This document shows, one piece after another, positions 17,866 through 27,544 of a stretch of DNA of 64,000 nt. The DNA lies in assembly GCF_013377295.1 (NCBI RefSeq), contig NZ_CP016180.1:620001-684000 (forward strand), written 5' to 3'. Origin of the DNA: Pasteurella skyensis. GTDB taxonomy: Bacteria; Pseudomonadota; Gammaproteobacteria; Enterobacterales; Pasteurellaceae. Made by a program: the position numbers and the translations under genes. Under the pieces are notes generated by a model, which did not search any database, was not told the origin of the DNA, and was given only the letters and a program-made list of their open reading frames with translations. The first letter of the stretch is position 1. Every line of letters starts with the position of its first letter.

Positions 17866-19374
17866 ATGGAAACTGTTCATAATTTTATTAACGGTAAACA
17901 GGTTGCAAGTAAAGGTACTAAGGCTTGGCCAATTTATAATCCTGCAACAGGTAAACAAATTCGTCAGGTTATGATGAGCACCCCTGAAGAAGTAAATGAG
18001 GCAGTGGATGTTGCACAGGCTGCATTTCCTGCTTGGGCAAAAACTTCGCCATTACGTCGTGCAAGAATTATGTTTAAATTCAAAACTCTTTTGGAAGAAA
18101 ACTTTGATTCTTTAGCTCGTTTAATTACAGAAGAACACGGTAAAGTTTATTCAGATTCTATTGGAGAATTAACGCGTGGTTTAGAAGTTGTTGAGTTTGC
18201 TTGTGGTATTCCTCATTTACTTAAAGGTGAATTTTCAGAGCAAGCAGGACGAGGTATTGATATTCATTCAACAATGCAACCATTAGGGGTAACAGTTGGA
18301 ATTACACCATTTAACTTTCCTGCAATGGTACCAATGTGGATGTTCCCAATAGCATTAGCTTGTGGTAATACCTTTATTTTAAAACCAGCCAAAACAGATC
18401 CTTCTTTATCTATTCGTCTAGCAGAATTATTAAAAGAAGCAGGTTTGCCAGATGGTGTGTTTAATGTTGTTCACGGTGATCGTCACGATAATGAAATTTT
18501 ACTTCGTGAAGAGCGTGTAAAAGCCGTGAGCTTTGTAGGTTCAACTACGGCAGCGGCTCACGTTCATAAAATAGGTTCTGAATTTGGTAAACGTGTTCAA
18601 GCATTAGGTGCGGCGAAAAACCATGGCTTGGTTATGCCAGATGCAGATATTGAAGCAACAGCAAATGCGTTATTAGGTGCAGCTTATGGTGCAGCTGGGG
18701 AACGCTGTATGGCTCTTCCTATCGCAGTCACTATTGATGATGCGACAGCAGATAAATTAGTTGCGGCATTAAAACCAAAAGTAGAAGCACTTCGTCACGG
18801 TCCTGGTATTCCAAAAGATGGCGAAAAAGAGATGGATTTTGGTCCGTTGATTACCAAACAGCATTTAGATAATGTAACAGGTTATGTTGATAAAGGTGTG
18901 GAAGAGGGTGCAACACTGGTAGTTGATGGTCGTGGTAAAAAACCACAAGGTGCAGAAGAGGGCTTCTTTGTCGGCGGGACATTATTTGATAATGTAACAG
19001 AAGATATGGTTATTTATAAAGAAGAAATCTTTGGTCCTGTACTCGGTATTGTTCGTGCAAAAGGCTTTAAAAATGCAATGCGTTTAATCAATGATCACCC
19101 ATTTGGTAATGGAACAGCAATTTTCACTTCTGATGGTGGTGCAGCGCGTGAGTTTGCTTACGATGTTCAAGCGGGAATGGTGGGAATTAACGTTCCAATT
19201 CCAGTACCTATGGCATTCCACTGTTTTGGCGGTTGGAAACATTCTGCTTATGGTGCATTAAATGTATATGGCCCAGATGGTGTACGCTTCTATACTAAGA
19301 TGAAAACTGTAACAAGCCGTTGGCCAAATCCAAAAGTAATTGAGGATGCAGCCTTCTCTATGCCAACACTTTAA
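17866..19374 (+). CDS. iolA: Methylmalonate-/malonate-semialdehyde dehydrogenase (acylating)
   Basis: A 502-residue CoA-acylating aldehyde dehydrogenase (MmsA/IolA) that turns malonate semialdehyde into acetyl-CoA and CO2, the last inositol step. The catalytic Cys281 is in 'AAGERCMALP', the NAD-binding segment in 'VSFVGSTTAAAHVH' and the conserved 'TPFNFPAMVPMWM' near 148-160 is typical of this subfamily. ATG 17866 follows AAGGAG. It is separated from the downstream regulator by a tandem repeat and a perfect terminator, so it is probably monocistronic. Confidence 0.95.
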   Translation: METVHNFINGKQVASKGTKAWPIYNPATGKQIRQVMMSTPEEVNEAVDVAQAAFPAWAKTSPLRRARIMFKFKTLLEENFDSLARLITEEHGKVYSDSIGELTRGLEVVEFACGIPHLLKGEFSEQAGRGIDIHSTMQPLGVTVGITPFNFPAMVPMWMFPIALACGNTFILKPAKTDPSLSIRLAELLKEAGLPDGVFNVVHGDRHDNEILLREERVKAVSFVGSTTAAAHVHKIGSEFGKRVQALGAAKNHGLVMPDADIEATANALLGAAYGAAGERCMALPIAVTIDDATADKLVAALKPKVEALRHGPGIPKDGEKEMDFGPLITKQHLDNVTGYVDKGVEEGATLVVDGRGKKPQGAEEGFFVGGTLFDNVTEDMVIYKEEIFGPVLGIVRAKGFKNAMRLINDHPFGNGTAIFTSDGGAAREFAYDVQAGMVGINVPIPVPMAFHCFGGWKHSAYGALNVYGPDGVRFYTKMKTVTSRWPNPKVIEDAAFSMPTL

Positions 19375-19380
19375 TTGAAT

Positions 19381-19412
19381 TGAAGTATTGAAGTATTGAA
19401 GTATTGAAGTGT
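19381..19412 (+). repeat. Tandem octamer repeat TGAAGTAT, four units
   Basis: Three perfect copies of TGAAGTAT and a fourth with one change (TGAAGTGT) begin six bases after the iolA stop. It is intergenic, so copy-number change would not alter a reading frame. GAAGTATTGAAG also occurs once near 10257. Confidence 0.75.
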
Positions 19413-19418
19413 TGATGA

Positions 19419-19450
19419 GGGCAATAAAAATTAATTTTATTGCCCTTATT
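19419..19450 (+). terminator. Terminator after iolA
   Basis: GGGCAATAAAA (19419-19429) and TTTTATTGCCC (19435-19445) are perfectly complementary, followed by TTATTATTTT. Confidence 0.82.
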
Positions 19451-19516
19451 ATTTTCATATTGATTATTTTTTGAATAGTAGTAAACTAATCACCCTTGCT
19501 CAATTGGGGAGATAGA

Positions 19517-20347
19517 ATGCAGGAATCATCAGAATTTATAAATTTACAAAACGAAATTAGACTACGTTATGACACATTAAGTAAACGTTTAAAACAAGTG
19601 GCGGAATATGTGTTAGATAATCAGAATAGTATTGTTTTTGAAACTGTTGCTGTTATTGCTGAAAAAGCAAACGTACCACCTTCAACACTTATTCGTTTCG
19701 CAAACGCATTTGGCTTTTCGGGTTTTAACGAAATGAAACAAGTATTTCGTGAAGGAGTGGTAGGTTATACTGTAAATTATACGGAACGCTTGAGTATTCA
19801 TCGTCAGCTTGAAAGCGAAGACAAAGAAAAAACAGAAACTGCACTAGATGTTTTAAACGTTTATTCCAAAGCTAATACACAATCTCTTTATCAACTTGCT
19901 CATCACACTTCATTAGAACAATTAAATAAAGCTGTTGATATTCTTGATGGAGCAAATAATATTTTTATTGTGGGATTAAAACGCTCCTTTAGTATAGCGT
20001 GCTATTTAAATTATGCATTACATCATTTAAATTGTCGCTCATTTATTATTGATGGTTTAGGTGGAATGTTTGATGAACAATGTAATCAAATACAAGATGG
20101 TGATGTTGTTATTGCCATTAGCTTTTCTCCTTATGCTGAAGAAGCTATTGAAATAATGAATGTAACCGCTAAAAAAGGGATAAAACAGATTGCGATTACA
20201 GATAGTCAGATCAGTCCGATTTTAGCCTTCAGTGATGTTTCTTTTGTGGTAAAAGAAGCACAAGTTCATGGTTTTCGCTCTCAGTGTGCCACAATAACGC
20301 TTGCTCAAACATTAGCACTTTCTTTAGGTTTAAAGCGATCTACCTAA
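19517..20347 (+). CDS. MurR/RpiR family transcriptional regulator, likely inositol regulator
   Basis: A 276-residue regulator with an N-terminal RpiR-type helix-turn-helix ('AVIAEKANVPPSTLIRFANAFGFSGFNEMKQ', about residues 44-75) and a C-terminal SIS sugar-phosphate domain (about 120-255). The frame could begin at TTG 19496, but ATG 19517 is preferred because GGGGAG lies 6 bases before it. Its position inside the inositol island suggests it controls these genes, sensing an inositol-derived phosphate; RpiR-type IolR proteins do this in rhizobia. The palindromes TGAAA-N6-TTTCA are the best candidate targets. Confidence 0.85.
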   Translation: MQESSEFINLQNEIRLRYDTLSKRLKQVAEYVLDNQNSIVFETVAVIAEKANVPPSTLIRFANAFGFSGFNEMKQVFREGVVGYTVNYTERLSIHRQLESEDKEKTETALDVLNVYSKANTQSLYQLAHHTSLEQLNKAVDILDGANNIFIVGLKRSFSIACYLNYALHHLNCRSFIIDGLGGMFDEQCNQIQDGDVVIAISFSPYAEEAIEIMNVTAKKGIKQIAITDSQISPILAFSDVSFVVKEAQVHGFRSQCATITLAQTLALSLGLKRST

Positions 20348-20446
20348 AACCTATTATTACAATAGATATCTTTTCCAAATCCCATTTTATATGGGATTTT
20401 TTATTGCATCACTTTCTTACTTTATTCGAAAAAATTAACAAGAAAA

Positions 20447-20462
20447 TAAGATCTATCTCACA
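20447..20462. promoter_or_regulatory. CRP-like site before the inositol ABC transporter
   Basis: TAAGA-TCTATC-TCACA has the same half-sites and spacing as the one before iolA. It lies 147 bases before the first binding-protein ATG. Confidence 0.45.
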
Positions 20463-20542
20463 TTTTTGAACATTTGATGTTGATTATGGAGTAATTAAAA
20501 GTATTATTTATATTGAAACATTTATTTTTTAATGTTTTTAAT

Positions 20543-20558
20543 TGAAATGTACATTTCT
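20543..20558. promoter_or_regulatory. Candidate inositol-regulator operator before the ABC transporter
   Basis: TGAAATGTACATTTCT contains the perfect 14-bp palindrome GAAATGTACATTTC and matches TGAAA-N6-TTTCA at nine of ten positions. Its end is 51 bases before the start of the first binding protein. A half-site, TTGAAACATTTATTT, lies 30 bases upstream. Confidence 0.55.
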
Positions 20559-20609
20559 ATATTTGGTTTGTATATTTTATTAATTTTTCTACGTAAGGAG
20601 AATAACCCT

Positions 20610-21545
20610 ATGAAAAAAGTATTATTAGCAACATTGTGTGGAGCATTATTAAGCTCTCAAGTCGCAATGGCCAAAAATCTTGTTGTTGGTGCACCAATGG
20701 TTTCATTTTCAGATAAATGGCAAACTTATTTACAAGATGCTATTCGTGATTTTGATAAAAAACATGATGATGTTGAATTCAGATTATCAGATGCAAATGC
20801 AGATGCTGCACGTTTATTAAATGATGTTGAAACATTTATTGATCAAGGGGTAGATGCATTATTGGTTGTTCCTACAGATCCAGAAATTGTTAAAGCAATT
20901 GGTCGTAAGGCTAAAAAAGCAGGTATTCCATTAGTAATTGTAAATCGTAAACCACTAGAAGATTCAATGAAATATGTAACAAGTTATGTAGGTTCTGATG
21001 AAGTTGAAGGTGGACGTCTTCAAGGTCAATTTATTGCAGATACTCTAAAAGGTAAAGATGCAAAAGGTATTATTCTTATGGGTCCTTTAGGTCTAGATGC
21101 TCAGATCAAAAGAACGCAAGGAAATAAAGAAATTTTTGAGAAAAATCCTAATATCAAAATTATTGCTGAACAAGAAGGTAAATGGGATCGTGCAAAAGGT
21201 CTAGAAATTACAGAGAACCTTTTAGCTGCACATAAAGATATTAACGTAATTGTTAGTAATAATGATGAAATGGCAATTGGTGCGATTTTGGCAAGTCGTA
21301 AACTTAAAGTAAATGATAATGATATTATTATTGTTGGTTTGGATGCAACACCTGATGCATTGGAATATTTAGGTGATGGGCTTGATGCAACCGTATTCCA
21401 ATCTGCTCAAGGTCAAGGCCAAACTGGTGCTGAAATGGCTTATTTAGCCGCACAAGGTAAGGAAGTACCAAAACTAAAAATGGTACCATTTGAGCTTGTG
21501 ACAGTAGATAAAAAAGCAGAATATCAAGCAAAATATAAAAAATAA
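20610..21545 (+). CDS. Sugar ABC transporter periplasmic binding protein, probably inositol (copy 1)
   Basis: A periplasmic binding protein of the ribose/galactose (PBP type 1, Peripla_BP_4) class, 311 residues. A signal peptide is clear: Lys-Lys, a hydrophobic core and cleavage after 'SQVAMA', giving a mature start at KNLVVG. The frame opens at 20532, but ATG 20610 follows TAAGGAG and starts the signal peptide, so it is preferred. Substrate as myo-inositol is inferred from the flanking catabolic genes and resemblance to IbpA-type proteins. It is followed 77 bases later by a close paralogue. Confidence 0.9.
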   Translation: MKKVLLATLCGALLSSQVAMAKNLVVGAPMVSFSDKWQTYLQDAIRDFDKKHDDVEFRLSDANADAARLLNDVETFIDQGVDALLVVPTDPEIVKAIGRKAKKAGIPLVIVNRKPLEDSMKYVTSYVGSDEVEGGRLQGQFIADTLKGKDAKGIILMGPLGLDAQIKRTQGNKEIFEKNPNIKIIAEQEGKWDRAKGLEITENLLAAHKDINVIVSNNDEMAIGAILASRKLKVNDNDIIIVGLDATPDALEYLGDGLDATVFQSAQGQGQTGAEMAYLAAQGKEVPKLKMVPFELVTVDKKAEYQAKYKK

Positions 21546-21622
21546 AGTTTAGTGGATAGAGCAAGAGTGAAAGCTCTTGCTCTTACTAAATAGTTATCAT
21601 TATAAGTTGGGAGTAATAGGCG

Positions 21623-22558
21623 ATGTTTAAGAAAAGTTTAATATTAGGTTTAGGAATTTCTTGTTTTTCTTTGATGGTTCAAGCAAAAGAATTAGTTATT
21701 GGGGTATCAATGTATAGCTTGTCTGATAAATACCCAACTTATTTACAAGATGCAATGAAACGTTTTGATAAAGAACATAATGATGTCAGATTTAAATATG
21801 CCGATGCAAATTCGGATCCTGCTCGAATGTTAAATGATATTGAGAATTTTATTGACTCAGGTGTTGATGCTTTACTTGTAATGCCAACAGATAAAAATAT
21901 TGTGAAAGCGGTAGGATTAAAGGCAAAAAAAGCAAAATTACCTTTGGTTATCGTAAATGGTAAACCAAAAGAAAAAGATATGAAATATGTCACGAGCTTT
22001 ATTGGTTCTGAAGAAATCACAGCGGGTGAAATGCAATCTGAATTTATTTTAAAACAACTTAATGGGAAAGCAGCAAAAGCTATTATTCTAATGGGGCCTC
22101 TAGGCTGGGAAGCTCAAATTCAACGAACAGAGGGTAATCAAAAAGTATTATCATCTCATTCAGAAATAGAAATTATCACAAAACAAGAAGCTAAATGGGA
22201 TAGAGCTAAAGCAATGGATATTACGGAAAATCTTTTAGCTGCTCATAAAGATATTAATGTTATTTTTAGTAACAACGATGAAATGGCAATTGGAGCATTG
22301 CTTGCAGCTAGAAAGATGGGATTAAAAGATGAAGATTTATTAATCGTTGGTATTGATGCTACCCCAGATGCTTTGGCTTATTTAGGAAAAGGATTAGATG
22401 CAACAGTTTATCAATCTGCAGCAGGGCAAGGGTCATTAAGTGCAGAAATTGCTTATAAAGCAGCAAAAGGAGAGAAAGTCGCACAATATAATTGGATTCC
22501 TTTTGAACTGGTGACACCAGAGAAAAAAGAACAATATTTACATAAATATAAGGAATAG
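21623..22558 (+). CDS. Sugar ABC transporter periplasmic binding protein, paralogue (copy 2)
   Basis: Also 311 residues and aligning end to end with the preceding gene: shared blocks include 'KYPTYLQDAM', 'FIDSGVDALLVMPTDK' and 'NLLAAHKDINVIFSNNDEMAIGALLA'. It has its own signal peptide ending 'SLMVQA'. Changes cluster between the shared blocks, for example 'VSMYSLSDKYPT' against 'APMVSFSDKWQT' next to the sugar pocket, which suggests a related but different ligand, such as another inositol isomer. It is a tandem duplication sharing the downstream ATPase and permease. ATG 21623 follows GGGAG. Confidence 0.9.
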   Translation: MFKKSLILGLGISCFSLMVQAKELVIGVSMYSLSDKYPTYLQDAMKRFDKEHNDVRFKYADANSDPARMLNDIENFIDSGVDALLVMPTDKNIVKAVGLKAKKAKLPLVIVNGKPKEKDMKYVTSFIGSEEITAGEMQSEFILKQLNGKAAKAIILMGPLGWEAQIQRTEGNQKVLSSHSEIEIITKQEAKWDRAKAMDITENLLAAHKDINVIFSNNDEMAIGALLAARKMGLKDEDLLIVGIDATPDALAYLGKGLDATVYQSAAGQGSLSAEIAYKAAKGEKVAQYNWIPFELVTPEKKEQYLHKYKE

Positions 22559-22627
22559 AGATAAACAACATAACCCTTATTTTGTTACATCAGTTAATTT
22601 TCCTTAAATAGTTTAAAGGAGTAATAA

Positions 22628-24136
22628 ATGAATAATAATTTGAATGACTCTCCATATATTTTAGAAATGAGAAATGTTTCTAAAACTTTTCCTGGGGTAA
22701 AAGCATTAGATCGAATCAACTTAAAAGTGAAAAAAGGTTCTGTGCATGCACTAATGGGAGAAAATGGAGCGGGGAAATCAACTTTAATGAAAATTCTTTA
22801 TGGAATTTATACCCCTGATGAAGGTGGAGAGTTGATTTTAGATGGTAAGGTTTTTGATCCTAAACGCCCCATTGATGCGATCAACCGTGGATTAACAATG
22901 GTACCACAAGAAATTTCACCAGCACCAAATTTGACTATTTCTGACAATCTCTTTTTAGGTCGAGAGGTGACAAAAAGTAGATTTTTTGTAGACCAGAAGA
23001 AAATGGATTATGAGGCAAATGAAATTTTAGAATCTTTGGGAATTCCTTTAGATGTGAAATTAAAAATGTCAGACGTATCTGTCGCAAAAGCTCAGCTTGT
23101 TGCTATCGCAACAGCGGTATCAAACTATGCTAAAGTCATTATTATGGATGAGCCAACGACCGCTTTAACAGAAGGAGAGGTTGAACAACTATATAAAATT
23201 ATAGATACCGTGCGTGAACGTGGAATTGCTATTATTTTTATTTCACATAAATTAGATGAGGTTTTTAAGGTTGCTGATGAAATTACTGTTATCCGAGATG
23301 GTGAGTATGTAGGAACGAAAGATGTAAAAGATGTAACTAAAGATGAATTGATTTCAATGATGGTTGGTCGAGATATGTCGGAAATGTTCCAACGAGAAGA
23401 ATTGGAACCTTCTGATGAAATTGTATTAGAGATTAAAAATTTCTGCCGTGAGGATCATTATCAAAATGTTAATTTTAAAGTATATAAAGGTGAAATATTT
23501 GGTATTGCAGGTTTAGTGGGAGCAGGACGTTCTGAAATAGTAGAAGGGCTATTTGGCTATAAACCAGCAGATAGTGGTGAAATTTATATTCATGGTAAAA
23601 AAGTTGATATTCGAACACCAAATGATGCAATGAAACATAAAATTGGCTTTGTTACTGAAGATAGAAAATTAACAGGATTATTCTTAAATTTAAGTATTAC
23701 GGATAATATTATTATGCCTAAAATGTCTCCTTATCTAGAGAATTTTTTACTTTCAGTAACCAAAGCAAACAAAATAGCAGACTTACAAAAAGATAAGTTA
23801 AGAATTAAAGCCCCTAATGTTGATGTTGTTACAGATAATTTATCAGGAGGTAACCAACAAAAAGTATTACTTGCAAGATGGTTAATTTTAGAACCAGATG
23901 TTCTTATTCTTGATGAACCAACCAAAGGGATTGATGTGGGAGCAAAAGCAGAACTCTATAAGCTAATGGTTGAGTTAGCTAGACAAGGTAAAACAATTAT
24001 TATGATTACTTCTGATATGCTAGAGCTTTTAGCGATGAGTGATCGAGTAATGGTTATGCATGAAGGACATCAAGTGGGAATTATTCCACGTAATGAATTA
24101 ACTCAAGAGCGAGTACTTGAATTAGCATCGGGCTAA
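22628..24136 (+). CDS. Sugar ABC transporter ATP-binding protein (two NBDs)
   Basis: A 502-residue RbsA/MglA-type ATPase with two fused nucleotide-binding domains. NBD1 has Walker A 'GENGAGKST' (about 44-52) and Walker B 'VIIMDEPTTAL'; NBD2 has the degenerate P-loop 'GLVGAGRSE', signature 'LSGGNQQKV' and Walker B 'VLILDEPTKGID'. In place of the usual LSGG, NBD1 reads 'DVSVAKAQLVAIA', as is common in this class. It energises import through the permease that follows. ATG 22628 follows AAAGGAG. Confidence 0.94.
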   Translation: MNNNLNDSPYILEMRNVSKTFPGVKALDRINLKVKKGSVHALMGENGAGKSTLMKILYGIYTPDEGGELILDGKVFDPKRPIDAINRGLTMVPQEISPAPNLTISDNLFLGREVTKSRFFVDQKKMDYEANEILESLGIPLDVKLKMSDVSVAKAQLVAIATAVSNYAKVIIMDEPTTALTEGEVEQLYKIIDTVRERGIAIIFISHKLDEVFKVADEITVIRDGEYVGTKDVKDVTKDELISMMVGRDMSEMFQREELEPSDEIVLEIKNFCREDHYQNVNFKVYKGEIFGIAGLVGAGRSEIVEGLFGYKPADSGEIYIHGKKVDIRTPNDAMKHKIGFVTEDRKLTGLFLNLSITDNIIMPKMSPYLENFLLSVTKANKIADLQKDKLRIKAPNVDVVTDNLSGGNQQKVLLARWLILEPDVLILDEPTKGIDVGAKAELYKLMVELARQGKTIIMITSDMLELLAMSDRVMVMHEGHQVGIIPRNELTQERVLELASG

Positions 24137-24200
24137 TTTCAAAAAAGTATCAAGAGTTGAAACAAATTATTTTATAAAATTAACTAAAGAGGTATTTATT

Positions 24201-25154
24201 ATGTCATCTCTAAATCTAAAAAAAGTGATTAATACTTATGGAATGCTACTCATACTTGTTTTATTGTTTTTAGCCTTATCTATGTCTATTGACGGATTCT
24301 TATCGAGTAGAACAATTTTTAGTATTATCGAACAGGTATCAATGTTTGGTATTATTGCAATAGGGGTAACTTTAGCGATTATTACAACAGGGATTGACCT
24401 TTCATCAGGATCTGTAGTCGCATTAACCGCAGTGGTTGCGGCATCAGTTGTTGAATCGGTTGATACACCAACCTATGCTTTAATGGCATTTACTTTATCT
24501 ATTTTAGTTGGTGCTGTTATTGGATTTATCAATGGTGGATTAACAGCCTATGGTTCAATTCCTCCTTTTATTGCAACATTAGGTATGATGACTATGGCAA
24601 GAGGGGCAGCACAGCTCTATTCTGATGGTCGTCCAATTGATGCTTCTGCTGAATCTTTCACTTGGATTGCGGATATTGATTTCTTTGGTTTACCTGGTTT
24701 GGTGCTTGTTTATCTAGTCATTGTGATTGCCACACATATTCTACTTAGTCGTTCAACCTTTGGTCGTCATATTTATGCGATTGGAGGAAACTTAAATGCA
24801 GCAAAGATTTGTGGTATTAATACAAAAAGAACATTAATTTGGGTATATATTATTGCTGGTGCATTAGCTGGTTTAGCAGGAGCATTACTTGCTGCCAGAA
24901 CCTACGCAGGTAACCCTTCTTATGGTTTAGCTTGGGAGTTAGATGCGATTGCAGCAGCGGTAATCGGTGGTGTATCTTTAGCAGGTGGTGTTGGTAGTAT
25001 TCCAATGTGTGTGGTAGGTGCATTGATTATTGGTACAACAAATAAAGGCTTAAATATGTTAGGAGTTGATCCATACTGGCAACAAATTATTAAAGGTGCA
25101 ATTATTATTGTAGCAGTGTTACTTGATACATTGAAACGTCGTAAAAAAGCATAA
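24201..25154 (+). CDS. Sugar ABC transporter permease, probably inositol
   Basis: A 317-residue RbsC-type membrane protein (BPD_transp_2 family) with about 8-10 hydrophobic segments. The family hallmarks 'ITTGIDLSSGSVVAL' (about 60-74), 'PPFIATLGMMTMARGAA' and 'AIGGNLNAAKICGIN' are visible. It is the last gene of the transporter operon, followed by two hairpins. It pairs with the ATPase and, by inference, with both binding proteins. ATG 24201 follows AGAGGT. Confidence 0.93.
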   Translation: MSSLNLKKVINTYGMLLILVLLFLALSMSIDGFLSSRTIFSIIEQVSMFGIIAIGVTLAIITTGIDLSSGSVVALTAVVAASVVESVDTPTYALMAFTLSILVGAVIGFINGGLTAYGSIPPFIATLGMMTMARGAAQLYSDGRPIDASAESFTWIADIDFFGLPGLVLVYLVIVIATHILLSRSTFGRHIYAIGGNLNAAKICGINTKRTLIWVYIIAGALAGLAGALLAARTYAGNPSYGLAWELDAIAAAVIGGVSLAGGVGSIPMCVVGALIIGTTNKGLNMLGVDPYWQQIIKGAIIIVAVLLDTLKRRKKA

Positions 25155-25177
25155 TGAAGAGAAGAAATACAATAAAT

Positions 25178-25282
25178 TAAGCGGTAACATTCTGATCAAC
25201 ATTTGCAAAAAATAAAGAGAAAGTCACCGCTTAGGATATTAAAAAGACCACTCAACTGACAAGTTTAGTGGTCTTTTTTATT
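25178..25282. terminator. Uptake-signal hairpin and bidirectional terminator between the inositol transporter and tktA
   Basis: TAAGCGGT (25178-25185) and ACCGCTTA (25226-25233) enclose TTTGCAAA. Next, AAAAGACCACT (25242-25252) and AGTGGTCTTTT (25267-25277) form a perfect stem with A and T runs on both sides. It serves both converging operons. Confidence 0.82.
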
Positions 25283-25294
25283 TTATACTTTATA

Positions 25295-27292
25295 TTATAA
25301 AATTTCTTTTGCTTTTGAAACTACATTTTCAACGGTGAAACCGAATAGTTTGAATAATTCGCCTGCTGGTGCAGATTCCCCGAAGCTATTCATTCCAACA
25401 ATACGTCCACCGAAACCAACATATTTGTACCAGAAATCAGCAATTCCCGCTTCAATTGCAACACGTTTAGTTACTGAGCTTGGTAATACGCTTTCACGGT
25501 ATGCTTCATCTTGACGATCAAAAATGTTAGTACAAGGCATTGAAACTACACGTACTTTTTTATCTTCCGCTGTTAATTGTTCTGCTGCTTTCACCGCTAA
25601 TTCAACTTCTGAACCTGTTGCGATTAAGATTAACTCAGGTGTACCTTCACAGTCTTTTAATACGTAACCACCACGGGCAACATCTGCTAATTGTTGAGCA
25701 TCACGATCCATTTGGGTTAAGTTTTGGCGAGTAAAGATCAATGCACTTGGACCATCTTTACGTTCAACTGCACATTTCCAAGAAACCGCAGATTCTACTT
25801 GGTCACAAGGTCTCCAAGTATCTAAGTTTGGAATTAAACGTAATGCAGTTGTTTGTTCAACGGGTTGGTGGGTTGGACCGTCTTCCCCTAAACCGATAGA
25901 ATCGTGGGTATAAACGAATAATGCACGCTGTTTCATTAATGCAGCCATACGGATTGCATTGTGAGCATATTCCATAAACATTAAGAAGGTTGCGCCGTAA
26001 GGAATGAAACCGCCGTGTAATGCGATACCGTTCATCATTGCTGACATACCAAATTCACGTACACCGTAGTTGATGTAGTTACCATCAATATTTTTATCCG
26101 CACGAATTGGTTTTGAACCAGACCATAATGTTAAGTTTGAGCTTGCTAAGTCTGCTGAACCGCCTAAAAATTCAGGTAAGATATGAGCGTAAGCTTCAAT
26201 TGCATTTTGAGATGCTTTACGGCTTGCAATACTTACAGGGTTAGCTTGTAATTGTTCAATAAATGCTTGTGAGTCTTTTGCCCAGTTTTCTGGTAAATTG
26301 CCATTCACACGACGTTTGAATTCTTTTGCTAATTCAGGGTATGCCGCTTCATAGGCTGCGAATTTTGCATTCCATTCTTTTTCTGCCATTTCGCCTTTTG
26401 CTTTTGCATCCCATTGTGCGTAAATATCAGCAGGGATTTCAAAAGGTTTATGCTCCCAGTTTAAGAATTCACGAGTTGCTTGAATTTCAGCATCACCTAA
26501 CGGAGCACCGTGACAATCGTGAGAGTTTGATTTATTTGGTGAACCATAACCGATAATGGTTTTACAAATAATTAAGGTTGGGCGATCTTTTTCTTCTTTT
26601 GCATTTTCAATTGCAAACTGAATTTGTTCTGCATCGTGTCCATCAACATTACGAATAACTTGCCAGCCATAAGCCTCAAAGCGTTGGGCAGTATCATCAG
26701 AGAACCAACCATCAACGTGACCATCAATAGAGATGTTGTTATCATCATAGAATGCGATCAGTTTTCCTAATCCTAATGTTCCCGCTAATGAACAAGCTTC
26801 GTGTGAAATCCCTTCCATTAAACAGCCATCGCCTAAGAAAGTGTAAGTATAGTGATCAACGATATCGTGACCTTCACGGTTGAACTGACCAGCTAAGGTT
26901 TTTTCAGCAATTGCCATACCCACAGCATTAGTGATACCTTGACCTAATGGCCCTGTTGTGGTTTCTACACCTGGTGCATAACCATATTCTGGGTGTCCAG
27001 GGGTTTTAGAATGTAATTGACGGAACTGTTTTAAATCTTCAATTGAAAGATCATAACCAGTTAAATGTAATAAGCTATAAATAAGCATTGAACCGTGTCC
27101 GTTAGAAAGAACGAAACGATCACGGTTTGCCCATTTTGGGTTAGTTGGATTGTGAGATAAAAATTTGCGCCATAAGACTTCTGCAATATCGGCCATTCCC
27201 ATTGGTGCACCTGGGTGACCTGAATTTGCTTTTTGAACAGCGTCCATACTCAGCACTCGAATCGCATTCGCTAACTGTTTATGATCAGTCAT
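25295..27292 (-). CDS. tktA: Transketolase
   Basis: A 665-residue thiamine-diphosphate enzyme of the pentose phosphate pathway, normal length. The ThDP motif runs from '[15 protein letters not shown]' (about 154-168) to '[10 protein letters not shown]' (about 182-191); '[18 protein letters not shown]' and the pyrimidine-domain '[18 protein letters not shown]' are present. ATG 27292 follows AAGGAG. It is monocistronic and divergent from rpmE. In this neighbourhood it has no evident functional link to inositol use. Confidence 0.97.
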   Translation of the reverse strand: MTDHKQLANAIRVLSMDAVQKANSGHPGAPMGMADIAEVLWRKFLSHNPTNPKWANRDRFVLSNGHGSMLIYSLLHLTGYDLSIEDLKQFRQLHSKTPGHPEYGYAPGVETTTGPLGQGITNAVGMAIAEKTLAGQFNREGHDIVDHYTYTFLGDGCLMEGISHEACSLAGTLGLGKLIAFYDDNNISIDGHVDGWFSDDTAQRFEAYGWQVIRNVDGHDAEQIQFAIENAKEEKDRPTLIICKTIIGYGSPNKSNSHDCHGAPLGDAEIQATREFLNWEHKPFEIPADIYAQWDAKAKGEMAEKEWNAKFAAYEAAYPELAKEFKRRVNGNLPENWAKDSQAFIEQLQANPVSIASRKASQNAIEAYAHILPEFLGGSADLASSNLTLWSGSKPIRADKNIDGNYINYGVREFGMSAMMNGIALHGGFIPYGATFLMFMEYAHNAIRMAALMKQRALFVYTHDSIGLGEDGPTHQPVEQTTALRLIPNLDTWRPCDQVESAVSWKCAVERKDGPSALIFTRQNLTQMDRDAQQLADVARGGYVLKDCEGTPELILIATGSEVELAVKAAEQLTAEDKKVRVVSMPCTNIFDRQDEAYRESVLPSSVTKRVAIEAGIADFWYKYVGFGGRIVGMNSFGESAPAGELFKLFGFTVENVVSKAKEIL

Positions 27293-27544
27293 ATTTCTTA
27301 CTCCTTTGTAACTTTATAAATTTAAATTAAATGTTTAGTACATAAAACTAGACAATTTTACACTATTTTTGAGAATAACTTCATCATTATTTTTGTTATA
27401 CAATGTGATCGACGTTACACTAATTGTTGCATTTATTATAAATCATTAAAGTACTTAGATTTTATTGAAAAATAACTCCACCACTTGATAATAAATTACT
27501 TGTGATTTTATTAAAATTTAGGTAAAATTCGGCTTCTTTTAGTG

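Noticed and set aside
20532-20609. 26-residue N-terminal extension of the first binding protein
   Set aside because: It would place a hydrophobic segment before a regular signal peptide, lacks a ribosome site, and overlaps the candidate operator.
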